A DNA stretch of 64,000 nucleotides from NCBI RefSeq assembly GCF_041053055.1, contig NZ_CP163443.1, positions 62,001 through 126,000 of the forward strand, written 5' to 3'. The position numbers were made by a program, and so were the translations under genes. The notes beneath the pieces were generated by a model. The model was not told the origin of the DNA. It did not search any database and saw only the letters and a list, made by a program, of their open reading frames with translations. Shown here in pieces: positions 35,876-43,988 of the stretch; position 1 is the stretch's first letter, and every line of letters begins with the position of its first letter. This DNA is from Streptomyces sp. R41 (GTDB lineage Bacteria; Actinomycetota; Actinomycetes; Streptomycetales; Streptomycetaceae).

Positions 35876-35935
35876 AACACAGCCGCCGCAGTCACCGGTG
35901 TGATGCATGCACCGGTTCCCTGCGGCGGCTGTGTT
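35876..35935. terminator. bidirectional hairpin terminator
   Basis: A perfect 16-bp stem (35876-35891 with 35920-35935, AACACAGCCGCCGCAG arm) topped by a second 7-bp stem (35894-35900 with 35910-35916, ACCGGTG arm). It lies between the convergent DUF6328 gene and the FVDSP-domain gene at 35955, ending both. Confidence 0.85.
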
Positions 35936-35954
35936 TCCTGCGGGGAGGGCAGTG

Positions 35955-36422
35955 TTACTGGCTGGCGGGTGCTGACATGTGCAGCAGCCGTTCGGTGATC
36001 TCCCGGTACGACCTGAGCGCGAGCCGTAGTTCCTCGGTCTGCGTATCTGTTTCCTGGTCCTGCCAGCCCGATCGCAGGACGCGCCGCTGCTCCGTGAGGG
36101 TGCTCGTGAAGTGGGTGGCGACTTCGTCGAAGACACTGTCGGCTTCCTCCACGGCCTGGCGTGGGCTGTCGACGAAGGTGTTGAGGGCCTGTTGGAGGCG
36201 CAGGGTGAGCTTGTCATGTTCGCCCTGCGGGAGCAGCTCCGCGACCGGCTTGCGATCGGGGCTGGGGCTGGGGCGGTCGGCGTTGGTGGCGGGTTCACGC
36301 GGTGTGTGAGCGGGTTGGGTGGGAGGTGTCTGAGAGGCCCGCTGGGTCTGCGGGGTGCGCTGGGGCGCGGGATCCGTGCCTCCGGGCTGGGGGTGCCGTG
36401 CGTGTTCGGCGTTGTGCGACAT
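35955..36422 (-). CDS. soluble FVDSP-domain protein of unknown function
   Basis: 155 aa from ATG 36422. Residues 1-60 are Pro/Thr/Gln-rich and disordered. The folded part (about 65-150) is helical with LQQALNTFVDSPRQAVEEADSVF (FVDSP at 83-87) and EELRLALRSYREITERLL. The same two motifs occur in the upstream membrane-anchored gene and in the pair at 48467/49069. Its ATG overlaps the stop of the upstream gene by one base (TGATG), so the two are co-translated. Looks cytoplasmic, as no signal is present. Function unknown. Confidence 0.75.
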   Translation of the reverse strand: MSHNAEHARHPQPGGTDPAPQRTPQTQRASQTPPTQPAHTPREPATNADRPSPSPDRKPVAELLPQGEHDKLTLRLQQALNTFVDSPRQAVEEADSVFDEVATHFTSTLTEQRRVLRSGWQDQETDTQTEELRLALRSYREITERLLHMSAPASQ

Positions 36423-37045
36423 CAGGTGCTGCTTCCCTTCGCGTGGCGTCGGTTCAGTGCCCACGGGGCGTGGCCGTTGCCGTCGGGGGACGGCGGGCGG
36501 TGCCGGTCGAAGTCGCCGGCTTGTTCGGTGACCAACGTCTCGAAGAGGCTTCGGGCCTCGATCATGGCCTCCCGCATGTCCTCGGTGTCGCCCTGGCCGT
36601 GTGCCGCTGCGTGCACGCAGCGGTAGCCGTGGACATGGGCGGCGTGGTGGACAGAAAGAGCAGCGAGTTGCTCCTCGAACTGTTCGCCGTCGGGGAAGCC
36701 GCGGTCCCTCGCCAGGCCTGCAAGGAGTGCGTCGGCCGCGGTGACGGCCTTCTGTGGCGAGTCGACGAACTGTTCCTGGATGTCGGCCCACTGAGCCCTG
36801 TATTGCGCGCGGGCCTCGGGCGACAACGGCTGCTCCACGAGGGAGCCGTGTTGCTTGACGCGCTCGCCGAGTTCCTGCTCGGCAGCCTTGGTGTCGCCGT
36901 TGTGGTCGGCGACGGCACGGTCGTACTCGGGTCCGAAGCGGTGCTTGAGCCCGCGCCCGCCGCCGTCGCGGATGCGTCCACGTCCGACGATGAGGACGGT
37001 GACCGCCGCGATGACGATCACGGCGATGATCACGATGGTGAGCAT
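36422..37045 (-). CDS. membrane-anchored FVDSP-domain protein of unknown function
   Basis: 207 aa. One N-terminal membrane helix (residues 1-21, LTIVIIAVIVIAAVTVLIV), a basic RGR segment, then HRFGPEYDRAV (36-46), PLSPEARAQYRAQWADIQEQFVDSPQKAV (FVDSP 93-97), and EDMREAMIEARSLFETLV near 160-180. The protein type with an RFGPEYD motif behind one membrane helix is widespread in actinobacteria but unnamed. Paired and overlapping with the soluble 35955 gene. The pair recurs on the other strand at 48467-49575. Confidence 0.8.
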   Translation of the reverse strand: MLTIVIIAVIVIAAVTVLIVGRGRIRDGGGRGLKHRFGPEYDRAVADHNGDTKAAEQELGERVKQHGSLVEQPLSPEARAQYRAQWADIQEQFVDSPQKAVTAADALLAGLARDRGFPDGEQFEEQLAALSVHHAAHVHGYRCVHAAAHGQGDTEDMREAMIEARSLFETLVTEQAGDFDRHRPPSPDGNGHAPWALNRRHAKGSST

Positions 37046-37179
37046 GGCGGCCTTCTCTGGCTCTCGGCTCGTAGGTTGTTTGGCTTCATTACCGTCCCCA
37101 TCAATTCCTGTCGGCTGACTCCGCGTTGGCCTGCCGGGTGGTGTCCACGCGACGTGGGCACCACCCGGGGCGTTTGTGG

Positions 37180-37353
37180 TCAGTGCCTGAAGGCGTCCTT
37201 GGCCTTGTCGCCGGACTGCTTCAGGTTTCCGGAGATCTGGTCGGTCCTGCCTTCGCGCTGCAGTCGCCTGTTGCGGGTGGTCCGGCCGATGCGTTCGGTG
37301 ACCCGGCCCTTGAATGCCTGGGTCTTGTGCTTGATCGTCTGTCCGACGCTCAT
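37180..37353 (-). CDS. CsbD family stress protein
   Basis: 57 aa from ATG 37353. A CsbD-like short basic helical protein: GQTIKHKTQAFKGRVTERIG, then a GRTDQISGNLKQSGDKAKDAF tail with the family's G(N)xKQxxxKxKDAF. CsbD proteins accumulate under general stress in many bacteria. Their action is unknown. A paralogue of equal length lies at 42098. It stands 134 bp downstream of the FVDSP pair on the same strand. Confidence 0.85.
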   Translation of the reverse strand: MSVGQTIKHKTQAFKGRVTERIGRTTRNRRLQREGRTDQISGNLKQSGDKAKDAFRH

Positions 37354-37444
37354 GGTTGTCCTCTGCTCATTCGCTGGATGGGCTCCCGCGCGTGATTGCC
37401 GTACAAGCCGCCATTCCCGCGGGCGGGAGAGCGCCTGGTGTGGA

Positions 37445-37630
37445 CTACCCGCGACTGCGCCCGTACCGGCGGCCGCCACCGCCACGCCTGCCCCCGCCGC
37501 GTCCGCGCATCGCGAAGCCGACGAGCCAGACGACCAGCAGGACGGCGGCGACCCACCAAAGGGCCTGCATGGTGAAGCCGAACCCGAACACCACCAGGAT
37601 CAGCAGAAAGAGAAGAATCCATAGGATCAT
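37445..37630 (-). CDS. small membrane protein with Gly/Arg tail
   Basis: 61 aa: two hydrophobic segments (LWILLFLLILVVFGFGF; ALWWVAAVLLVVWLVGFAM) then RGRGGGRRGGGGRRYGRSRG. The gene at 38346 has the same plan (LVLIVVLFGLGFLNPLWWVAAAVLVFG then an Arg-rich tail), so they are paralogues. Likely an envelope-stress micro-membrane protein. No named family. Confidence 0.7.
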   Translation of the reverse strand: MILWILLFLLILVVFGFGFTMQALWWVAAVLLVVWLVGFAMRGRGGGRRGGGGRRYGRSRG

Positions 37631-37748
37631 CGCCGGGCCTCCAGATCGCGGGGATTTCCTGTGTTCCGCGGGGTCTGGGCGAAGCGGGAAGGTGGAATGC
37701 GTCGCCCCGAGTGATCCGGAGCGGCATAGCCCTACGCCGTGCTGTCAG

Positions 37749-37961
37749 TCAACGCCTGGCAACTTCCCTTGTCAACGTAGTGTCGGCACGGGGGAGTTCT
37801 GCGAGCTGGGCAGGGGCCGCTGGGGCAAACGGAGCCTCGGCGGGAGCGTCGACCGGCTCGGCCGGCGGCGCCGGCAGGATGCGGTCCTCCCACCAGGACA
37901 GGGCCAGCACGGTGGCGAGCAGGACGAAGGGCGTCGAAGCCGGAACGATCAGCGCGTACAT
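37749..37961 (-). CDS. small membrane protein
   Basis: 70 aa from ATG 37961: MYALIVPASTPFVLLATVLALSWWED, one membrane helix, then a Pro/Ala-rich cytoplasmic or external tail (APPAEPVDAPAEAP). Proteins with this start are common in Streptomyces stress islands but have no assigned role. It lies 118 bp upstream of the other small membrane gene. Confidence 0.55.
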   Translation of the reverse strand: MYALIVPASTPFVLLATVLALSWWEDRILPAPPAEPVDAPAEAPFAPAAPAQLAELPRADTTLTREVARR

Positions 37962-38345
37962 GTGTGTCGCCTGTCGTGAAATGTGTGCGGCGCGGCGGGC
38001 AGCAGATGGACGGTGCCCGCTTGGGGCGCATCGAGGCTGCGTCAGGATCGCGTAGCGACGGCGAGTGCGGGAGCGGCCCGTTGGTGGCGGGGCAGGTTCC
38101 GGCACCGATGCGCGAGGTGCGCCCTCGAAGGAGCGCGAGAGGTGATCGACGCTGCCGGGGGCTCGGGCCGTACCGTGCACGGTAGCCCTCGCCGCACTCC
38201 CTGAACAGACGGCAAGTGGCCATCTGCACCAGGTAGAAGACCGTTACATGGGGCGCTATCCGCAACCTCTGGGCAGGGTTACGCTGTTCGCACAGGCCCC
38301 AGTCCCCGGCAGTGATGCCTGGTTCCGCTCCCGGGGAGGCCCGCC

Positions 38346-38624
38346 GTGTTCGTTCTGCTTCTCGTCCTGATCGTGGTCTTGTTCGGCCTCGGCTTCCTCA
38401 ATCCCCTCTGGTGGGTGGCCGCGGCCGTGCTGGTCTTCGGCGCCACCCGGTATGGCCGCGGTGGTGGCGGGGGCTGGATCCGTGGTGACGGGTCCGATCT
38501 CGGGGAGTACCGGGACTACGAGAACCGCCGGGATCGTCAGGACCGCTGGGACCGTCGCTACAGCCGTCAGCACCGGGCGCGCTGGAGGGGCGAGGACCGG
38601 CGGGACCGCGAACGCCGCGGGTGA
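38346..38624 (+). CDS. small membrane protein with charged tail
   Basis: 92 aa, paralogue of 37445: hydrophobic hairpin MFVLLLVLIVVLFGLGFLNPLWWVAAAVLVFG, a Gly loop, then a highly charged Arg/Asp tail (YENRRDRQDRWDRRYSRQHRAR) that may bind RNA or anionic lipid. Divergent from the minus-strand cluster 37961-35955. It begins the plus-strand run with the ANTAR and PRC-barrel genes. Confidence 0.7.
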   Translation: MFVLLLVLIVVLFGLGFLNPLWWVAAAVLVFGATRYGRGGGGGWIRGDGSDLGEYRDYENRRDRQDRWDRRYSRQHRARWRGEDRRDRERRG

Positions 38625-38707
38625 CCTGTGAAGTTGCCTGACATCCAGAGGTTCCGGGGCGGCTTCAGCCACGCCGGATGCGTGGAAATCGTGGAGAGGT
38701 AGATGCC

Positions 38708-39109
38708 ATGCATCGCACAACCATGCTCCCAGAGGATTGGTGGGATCTGCGAGCCGAGGCCTCGGTAGAGAACTCGGCGGGTCAGGATGTCGTGGCGCTG
38801 CGCGCTGAGATCGATCAGCTGCGGCGGTCGCTGGCCGCCCGTGCGGTCGTCGACCAGGCCTGCGGCATGGTGATGATCCTGGCCCCCTGCCGCCGGGGGC
38901 CGGCCAGGAACCTGCTGATGGACATCTCGCGGCAGTGCAACACCAAACTTCCGGAGGTGGCTGCGGCTCTGGTCGCCGCCTGGGAGGGGGAGCCGCTTTC
39001 GTGGCGGATGCAGCGGGCGCTTCGGCGCGCACTGCGGCGGCTCTACGCGGAAGACCGGGGGTGCGACTCACCACCGGCGGATGAGCCGTCCGGAAAGGGA
39101 AGGTCATGA
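38708..39109 (+). CDS. ANTAR domain protein without sensor domain
   Basis: 133 aa from ATG 38708 (GGAGAGG upstream). Residues about 28-100 form the ANTAR fold: a coiled helix ALRAEIDQLRRSLAARAVVDQACGMVMILAPC, then ARNLLMDISRQCNTKLPEVAAALVA. ANTAR binds paired hairpins in nascent RNA and prevents termination. No GAF or receiver domain is fused, so it must be controlled otherwise. Its stop overlaps the PRC-barrel start (ATGA at 39106). Paralogue 39517 follows. Confidence 0.8.
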   Translation: MHRTTMLPEDWWDLRAEASVENSAGQDVVALRAEIDQLRRSLAARAVVDQACGMVMILAPCRRGPARNLLMDISRQCNTKLPEVAAALVAAWEGEPLSWRMQRALRRALRRLYAEDRGCDSPPADEPSGKGRS

Positions 39110-39462
39110 TTCACGCAGCCGACGTCCGCGAATGGCGCAACCGCGACGTCGTCGACACCGAGGGCCACAAGATCGGTGTGCTCGAAGCGGTCTATGTGGA
39201 CACCACCACCGATGAACCGGCCATGGCCACGGTACGGACCGGACTGCCCACCCGGCACCGTCTGCTCTTCGTCCCCATCGAGGACGCGATCGCCGGGCCG
39301 GGCTATCTCAAGGTCGGCTATGTCAGAACGCTGGTGAAGCAAGCTCCCTCGATCGGCACCGACGACGTGCTGCCCGCCGGGCAGGAGGAAGCGATCTTCA
39401 AACACTACGGCCTGCCCTACCAGCCCGGTGCAGCCGGGGAGAGGCAGCTGGCGCGCCGCTGA
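39106..39462 (+). CDS. PRC-barrel domain protein
   Basis: 118 aa. N-terminal PRC-barrel: DVREWRNRDVVDTEGHKIGVLEAVYVDTTTDEPAMATVRTG, RLLFVPIEDAIAGPGYLKVGYVRTLVKQAP. The C-terminal EEAIFKHYGLPYQPG tail is common in actinobacterial stress PRC proteins. Such domains are protein-interaction barrels known from RimM and photosynthetic H subunits. Coupled by a 4-nt overlap to the ANTAR gene, so the two may act together. Confidence 0.85.
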   Translation: MIHAADVREWRNRDVVDTEGHKIGVLEAVYVDTTTDEPAMATVRTGLPTRHRLLFVPIEDAIAGPGYLKVGYVRTLVKQAPSIGTDDVLPAGQEEAIFKHYGLPYQPGAAGERQLARR

Positions 39463-39516
39463 ACGCCCATGGACATGAGGACTGCGTTGCGAGGACTGCG
39501 TTGTGAGGTACGCACC

Positions 39517-39876
39517 ATGCACCAGCTGACCACGCCCCATGAAGAACAGCCTCTGTTGACGGCTGTGGTTTCGGCGAGGGATGCGGCTTTGCTGGCCGAG
39601 GTCGTCGAACTGCGCGCCAAGAACAAGCAGTTGGAGCAGGCGCTGGCGAGCCGAGCGGTGATCGACCAAGCGCGCGGCATGGTGATGGCCCTGGCACCGT
39701 GTTCCAGCGAGCGGGCCTGGGACCTGCTGGTGGACGTATCGCAGCACTGCAACGTCAAACTCCGGAACGTGGCTGCAGCCCTGGTCGCCACGACGAGGGA
39801 CAAGACGCTCCCGGAACCGATACAGCGGGAGCTGCGCCGGGGGCTGCGGCGCCTTCACGCGGCAGACCGGAGATGA
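39517..39876 (+). CDS. ANTAR domain protein without sensor domain (second copy)
   Basis: 119 aa from ATG 39517, chosen because GAGGT precedes it and the paralogue 38708 starts likewise (MH). Helix LLAEVVELRAKNKQLEQALASRAVIDQARGMVMALAPC, then AWDLLVDVSQHCNVKLRNVAAALVATT. Its last ~35 residues and about 160 bp of 3' flank recur at 49900-50110, where they are joined to a PRC-barrel fragment, showing that this locus took part in a duplication. An RNA antiterminator role is inferred from the family. Confidence 0.78.
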   Translation: MHQLTTPHEEQPLLTAVVSARDAALLAEVVELRAKNKQLEQALASRAVIDQARGMVMALAPCSSERAWDLLVDVSQHCNVKLRNVAAALVATTRDKTLPEPIQRELRRGLRRLHAADRR

Positions 39877-40171
39877 CGGCACGCGCGCCCAGCGGACGGC
39901 ACCGGGGCTGTGAGCTCAACCCCCCGGTGCACTTGTCCGCGCTTGGCCATGGGACGCTCCGTCGAGTATCCCAACTCTTGTGATGGCAAGCACCCTCGGC
40001 CCGGCTCTCGCTGCTGTTTTCGGGCCTGCCCTTGACCATCACGTCCACCTTCACCACGCCTACGTCGTACTTGTGCTCCTGATCCGGTGGCAGGGGGGAG
40101 GCTCGCGCTTCCACGGTGATGCGGTGTGCCCGGGAACTGTTCCGGGCACACTGCATCGCGCCGCCCAGGCG

Positions 40172-40591
40172 TCAGCCGATACCGAACGGCTGCTGACCCA
40201 TCTGGCCGTAGCCGAAGCCAGGCCGCTGGCCCTGCTGACCGAACCCACCACCCTGCTGGCCCTGCTGGCCCTGCTGGAGCAGCGCCACGATCGCCGTCGG
40301 CAGCGCCTGCTGCACGGACTGTTCCACCGCATGCTGGATGCCGGTTTGCAGCGAGCGGTGCAGCGCGAGAGCGAGGTACGGGTGCGCCTGCTGGGCCATG
40401 CCCTGCTGCTGGAGCTGCTGCTTGATCTGCTGGATCTGGTGGAAGGTCTGCTCCACTCGCTGCGCGACCTCCTGGCTCGCCTGCTGACAGGCCTGCTGGA
40501 TCACCTGCTGGACCACCTGGGCGAGCTGCTGCTGACCACCCGTCTGCGGGCCGGCCTGCTGCATGGGTTGAGTACCGGTCATCGCCGACAT
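40172..40591 (-). CDS. glutamine-rich low-complexity protein
   Basis: 139 aa from ATG 40591 with GGAGG four bases before. Composition is extreme: repeated QQ pairs throughout (VVQQVIQQACQQASQEVAQR, IQQIKQQLQQQG), a helical HRSLQTGIQHAVEQSVQQALP segment, and a Gly/Gln tail (QQGQQGQQGGGFGQQGQR) ending GYGQMGQQPFGIG. No membrane or signal region. It could self-associate through the coiled Gln-rich helices and the prion-like tail. No family recognised. The opposite strand is also open because of codon bias, but the ribosome site supports this strand. Confidence 0.55.
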   Translation of the reverse strand: MSAMTGTQPMQQAGPQTGGQQQLAQVVQQVIQQACQQASQEVAQRVEQTFHQIQQIKQQLQQQGMAQQAHPYLALALHRSLQTGIQHAVEQSVQQALPTAIVALLQQGQQGQQGGGFGQQGQRPGFGYGQMGQQPFGIG

Positions 40592-40615
40592 GAATCCTCC
40601 ATTCGAGGCCATCAA

Positions 40616-41168
40616 CGGGAAGACGGCATAGGAATTTATGCCGTCTTTGTCGGATAAGCCTGAGGATCTAACCGCTAGGTCGGTGTCGACTCCACTGCAA
40701 TCGGACGACTGACTCCTGGGTACCGCGTTCGGATTGCCGCCTCCACCGGCATACGGAGTGAGATTTTCTCAGTGAAATGATCTTCGTGAAGCGGCGCGAA
40801 TCGCCTGCGCGTGGGCGAAACGGATGAGCGGTACCCGGCCACGGACAGGCCAGACGTTGGCCTCAAGCCGGTACGCGCCCATAGGCATGGGCCGGTCATC
40901 AGAGCAGATTCACGGCCGCGGTACAAGTCCATGCCCTTCCAACGACGACGCTGGGATTAGGTGCAACGGAATCGTCACCCAACCGCGGGGGCGGAATTCC
41001 GTCCGCCGCGCAGCAGTAGCTGGTGTCAGCCTCAGCCTGCCGAACAGGACGGATACCGGCGTCGGCGTAGTGGGGCGCTTCTTTCGCAAGATCCTTTTTG
41101 TCCTGTCGCCGGATACCTCGCGGCGGGTCGTGCGTGGAACGGATCGGGATGATCCGCACTTAGGCCGT
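40616..41168. other. gene-poor stretch between the Gln-rich gene and DUF6131
   Basis: No supported gene. Overlapping frames on both strands have no ribosome sites and no family patterns. Part of it must carry the promoter of the Gln-rich gene (AT-richer 40620-40680). Confidence 0.4.
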
Positions 41169-41324
41169 CTACCAGTAGTGCCGTCGTCCACGGACCGCGT
41201 GTCCCAGCGATCCCAGGATCCACAGAATTGCCCCGATGACGAGCAGGATGATCCCGATGGTCCACAGGATGGCGATGTTGGCCAGGAAACCGATGACGAG
41301 CAGGATGACTCCAAGGATGATCAT
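41169..41324 (-). CDS. DUF6131 family small membrane protein
   Basis: 51 aa, below the usual gene-finding size limit. MIILGVILLVIGFLANIAIL, WTIGIILLVIGAILWILGSLG, then HAVRGRRHYW. The two membrane helices with the repeated LLVIG unit and the RRHYW end are the DUF6131 pattern. GGAGG lies before the ATG at 41324. Divergent from 41557. A decayed copy of this gene, in the same relation to the 41557 paralogue, lies at 57213. Confidence 0.85.
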   Translation of the reverse strand: MIILGVILLVIGFLANIAILWTIGIILLVIGAILWILGSLGHAVRGRRHYW

Positions 41325-41556
41325 GATGTCCTCCGATCTCGCGGAGTAATCCCCCTACCCAGGGTCCCCGGCCCGCCTCAGCGCAAACCCACACCTGAGT
41401 GCCCGGAAGTTGGCTAGGTCGCGGCCGAGCGGCATCGCGGTCGATGGTCCCCAGCGAGTGGGCCACCAGTCCCCGGGGATCCTGCCGTCCCTGTCGCGGT
41501 GGCTTCGTGGGCGCTGCGGTTCTACTGTAATTACCAGGTAGACCCCGGAGCGCATC

Positions 41557-42003
41557 ATGATCGTCATCCTCGGACTCATCATCTTGATCGCCGCGGTAGT
41601 CGTCGGCGTGGCCGGTGTTCTCACCAACAGCGCCAGCGGGCATGAACTCACCGGCGGGTTCTCGGTATTCGGCCACGGCATGACCGGCTCCACCGGCACG
41701 CTGTTCCTGTACGGCATCATCGTCGGAGCGGCGGCCCTGTTCGGGCTGATCCTGCTCTTGACCGGTGCACGCGGACGCCCTTCTCGCCGAGGCAGCGTCT
41801 CGCGCCGCGGAGTCAAGCAGTCCCGCGGCGAAACGGCCTCTGCCGGGAGGGACCGCGACGACCTGGTCGACGGACGCGAGCCCGCCCGCGCGGAGGACGC
41901 GAACGCGCGGGGGAACTCACCCCACGGTGATCGCACTCTCACCCCGGACGGCGGTCGTCGCAGCAGATTGCACTTGTTCGGGCACCGATCCGCCCCCCAG
42001 TAG
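41557..42003 (+). CDS. membrane protein with conserved GSTGTLFLYG segment
   Basis: 148 aa from ATG 41557. Two membrane helices (VILGLIILIAAVVVGVAGVL and LFLYGIIVGAAALFGLILLL) separated by an external loop HELTGGFSVFGHGMTGSTG, then a basic, Arg/Asp-rich cytoplasmic tail. A typical small actinobacterial stress membrane protein (unnamed). A paralogue with the same loop is at 57374. The DUF6131 gene is divergent 232 bp away in both places, so the block was duplicated. Confidence 0.7.
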   Translation: MIVILGLIILIAAVVVGVAGVLTNSASGHELTGGFSVFGHGMTGSTGTLFLYGIIVGAAALFGLILLLTGARGRPSRRGSVSRRGVKQSRGETASAGRDRDDLVDGREPARAEDANARGNSPHGDRTLTPDGGRRSRLHLFGHRSAPQ

Positions 42004-42078
42004 ACGTGCTGCCGCACACGCAGAACGCTGACCGGCCAGCGCCACGGATACTCCTCCCACCGAACCCCAGCAGACAAC

Positions 42079-42624
42079 TCACCCAGGGTGGCTCCCCATG
42101 AGTATCGCGAAGAAGATCGCGCACAAAGCCGAAGCGATGAAGGGCGGTGCCAAGAAGACAACCGGCCGCGCCACCGGCAGTCGGCGCCTGCAGGCCGAGG
42201 GCCGCGGAGACCAGGTCAAGGGCAACATCAAGCAGGCCGGGGCGAAGATCAAGGACGCCTTCAAGCACTGACCACTCCGCCCCGTCGACCCGACCAGGGC
42301 GACGGAAAAGCACGTGTCGAGGGGCCGGGTCGCCGGTTCGTCAGCGAGCCTTCGCCGCCAGCGCATCGCGGACCGGCCAGTCCGTACGGCGGCCACGTCG
42401 TACAGGAAGAGCCCCATGCCCGCTGCCGCGAGCATGGCCACGACCGTCGCGGGCACGCGTCGCGCGGACCAGAACCGGTGCACGTGCCGACCGGAGTCGG
42501 CGCCTACCGTCGCGCCCGGTCCGGGCGTGCCCGCCGCGGTGGACGAGCACCCCATTCCGGAAGGGAGATCGGGGTAGATGGCCGGCACACGCTGGGTTGC
42601 CGGCTCCGGCTCCTGTTCGCTCAT
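42079..42624 (-). pseudogene. truncated DUF6286 gene of the Asp23 cluster
   Basis: ATG 42624 overlaps the stop of the second Asp23 gene (ATGA). The first ~105 residues match DUF6286 proteins that close actinobacterial Asp23 operons: an acidic start, RFWSARRVPATVVAMLAAAGMGLFLYD (membrane helix), VRTGRSAMRWRRRLADEPATRPLD. After that, at about 42310, similarity ends and the frame runs antisense through the CsbD gene to 42079. The second membrane helix and everything after it are missing. Probably non-functional or a single-pass stub. Confidence 0.7.
42098..42271 (+). CDS. CsbD family stress protein
   Basis: 57 aa from ATG 42098: MSIAKKIAHKAEAMKGGAKK, then GRGDQVKGNIKQAGAKIKDAFKH. Same length and plan as the CsbD protein at 37180. 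It lies opposite the 3' end of the truncated DUF6286 gene, and the junction suggests the CsbD segment arrived there by recombination. Confidence 0.85.
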   Translation: MSIAKKIAHKAEAMKGGAKKTTGRATGSRRLQAEGRGDQVKGNIKQAGAKIKDAFKH

Positions 42625-43073
42625 CTCGTCCTCCCCCGCCTCATGCCCCGCGTGTGCGCTGAATGCAGCTGTTCGACCGAGACCACGACTGTGTGCACGT
42701 CCATGCCTGTCAGCCCGCTCACCTTCTCGGCGACTGCGCGGCGGACCGCACCGCACTGCGCGCCGATGTCGGACGGGTAGCCCAGCTCCACCGCGATGTG
42801 CACCCGCGCCTGACCGAGCACGGTCCTCCGCTCGGCGGCGCCCGTGTCGGCAGCGCCTCGCGAAGCTCTTTCGCGTTCAGGTGCGGGCCGAACCGATACC
42901 GTCGCGTGCGGCTTCGAACGGCCGGGAGGGACGAGATGGGCGGACTCGCTGAATCCGCGCAGCGCCTCGCGAGCCGCCTGGGAGGCGATCTTCGCGACGA
43001 CCCGATCGGCGACACTAGTCGCACCGCGGCCGCCTGCCGGCACCGCCTTGGCCGTGGCCTCGGTCTGGGGCAC
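42621..43073 (-). CDS. Asp23/Gls24 family envelope stress protein (second copy)
   Basis: 150 aa. Asp23 pattern: GRGATSVADRVVAKIASQAAREA at the start, VHIAVELGYPSDIGAQCGAVRRAVAEKVSGLTGMDVHTVVVSVEQL at the end, interrupted by a basic linker (RPAPERERASRG). Asp23 proteins line the inner membrane face through membrane partners and respond to alkaline or envelope stress. Between the small membrane gene 43077 (3-bp gap) and DUF6286 (4-nt overlap). Confidence 0.85.
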   Translation of the reverse strand: MPQTEATAKAVPAGGRGATSVADRVVAKIASQAAREALRGFSESAHLVPPGRSKPHATVSVRPAPERERASRGAADTGAAERRTVLGQARVHIAVELGYPSDIGAQCGAVRRAVAEKVSGLTGMDVHTVVVSVEQLHSAHTRGMRRGRTR

Positions 43074-43076
43074 TGG

Positions 43077-43268
43077 TCACCGTCGCCGGTCGACGCGCTC
43101 GCGGGTTCGGGAGAAGCCGCCGAGCTTCAGGTCACCGTCCAGGAACCGCCCGGCGACGAATCCGCCGGCGCCCAGCGCCGCCACCAAGAGAAAAGCCCCG
43201 AAGCCGCCGAAATACCCGGCGAAGGCGAGCGCCATCCCGGCAACCAAGCCCACCACGGCCATGCTCAT
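43077..43268 (-). CDS. small two-helix membrane protein of the Asp23 operon
   Basis: 63 aa from ATG 43268 (AAGGAGGGCACG upstream). SMAVVGLVAGMALAFAGYFGGFGAFLLVAALGAGGFVAGRFLDGDL, a glycine-rich helical hairpin like DUF2273-type membrane partners, then a basic tail. It sits between two Asp23 genes and probably anchors them. Complete. Confidence 0.75.
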   Translation of the reverse strand: MSMAVVGLVAGMALAFAGYFGGFGAFLLVAALGAGGFVAGRFLDGDLKLGGFSRTRERVDRRR

Positions 43269-43297
43269 CGTGCCCTCCTTCTTGTACCGCCGGTCGG

Positions 43298-43786
43298 CTA
43301 CCGCAGCCGTGACGGCTCTTCCTCTTCGTCCTCCTCGTCGGGAAGCTTCACGTCGCTGACCGCCACGTTGACTTCGACGACTTCCAGGCCCGTCATCCAC
43401 TCGACGGCGGAGATCACACTCTCCCGCACGGCGCCCGCCACATCCGTGATGGAGACGCCGTAGTCGACAACGATCGCCAGATCGATGGCCGTCTGTGTCT
43501 CGCCGACTTCGACCTTGACCCCGCGCGAGACGGACTTGGTGGTGCCGGGTACGCGTTCCCGCGCGGCGCCGAAGGCCCGGGAGATTCCGCTGCCCATCGC
43601 GTGGACACCGACCACATCACGGGCTGCCGTTCCGGCGATCTTCTCGACTACACCGTCGGCGATGGTGGTCCGGCCCCGGGTGCCGGGCTCGCCGCCGCGC
43701 TTCGCGCCGACGTTCTTCCTGAGGTTGTCCCCCGTGAACTCGGCGCCGGAGTTCTCGGGCCGGTTCTGCTGTCCGGTATCGGTCAT
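43298..43786 (-). CDS. Asp23/Gls24 family envelope stress protein
   Basis: 162 aa from ATG 43786. RGRTTIADGVVEKIAGTAARDVVGVHAMGSG opens the domain. VKVEVGETQTAIDLAIVVDYGVSITDVAGAVRESVISAVEWMTGLEVVEVNVAVSDVKL closes it, a textbook Asp23 fold. The acidic DEEDEEEE tail is unusual for its length. First gene of the minus-strand operon Asp23, small membrane protein, Asp23, DUF6286. Divergent from the P10-family gene 43989 over about 200 bp, where the shared promoters must lie. Confidence 0.9.
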   Translation of the reverse strand: MTDTGQQNRPENSGAEFTGDNLRKNVGAKRGGEPGTRGRTTIADGVVEKIAGTAARDVVGVHAMGSGISRAFGAARERVPGTTKSVSRGVKVEVGETQTAIDLAIVVDYGVSITDVAGAVRESVISAVEWMTGLEVVEVNVAVSDVKLPDEEDEEEEPSRLR

Positions 43787-43988
43787 AGCCGGTCGTCCCT
43801 TCCGAGGAGAGGAACCTGCCGTCCGCTTTTCCACCTTAAGTCCGTTTCGCTGACACGGCTCCAGGCATGCGGCAGGCGTGGGACCGCCCCACCGAACAGG
43901 CGGCATGAGCAGCCGCAACAGGGTAGTTCCGGCAGTCTGGGCACAGCACGGCAGCGAAAGAACGCGGTAAGAGAAGGGGTGAGAGACG

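Noticed and set aside
40824..41417. Plus-strand frame across the DUF6131 gene
   Set aside because: Its C-terminal part is only the acidic antisense of the DUF6131 membrane helices.
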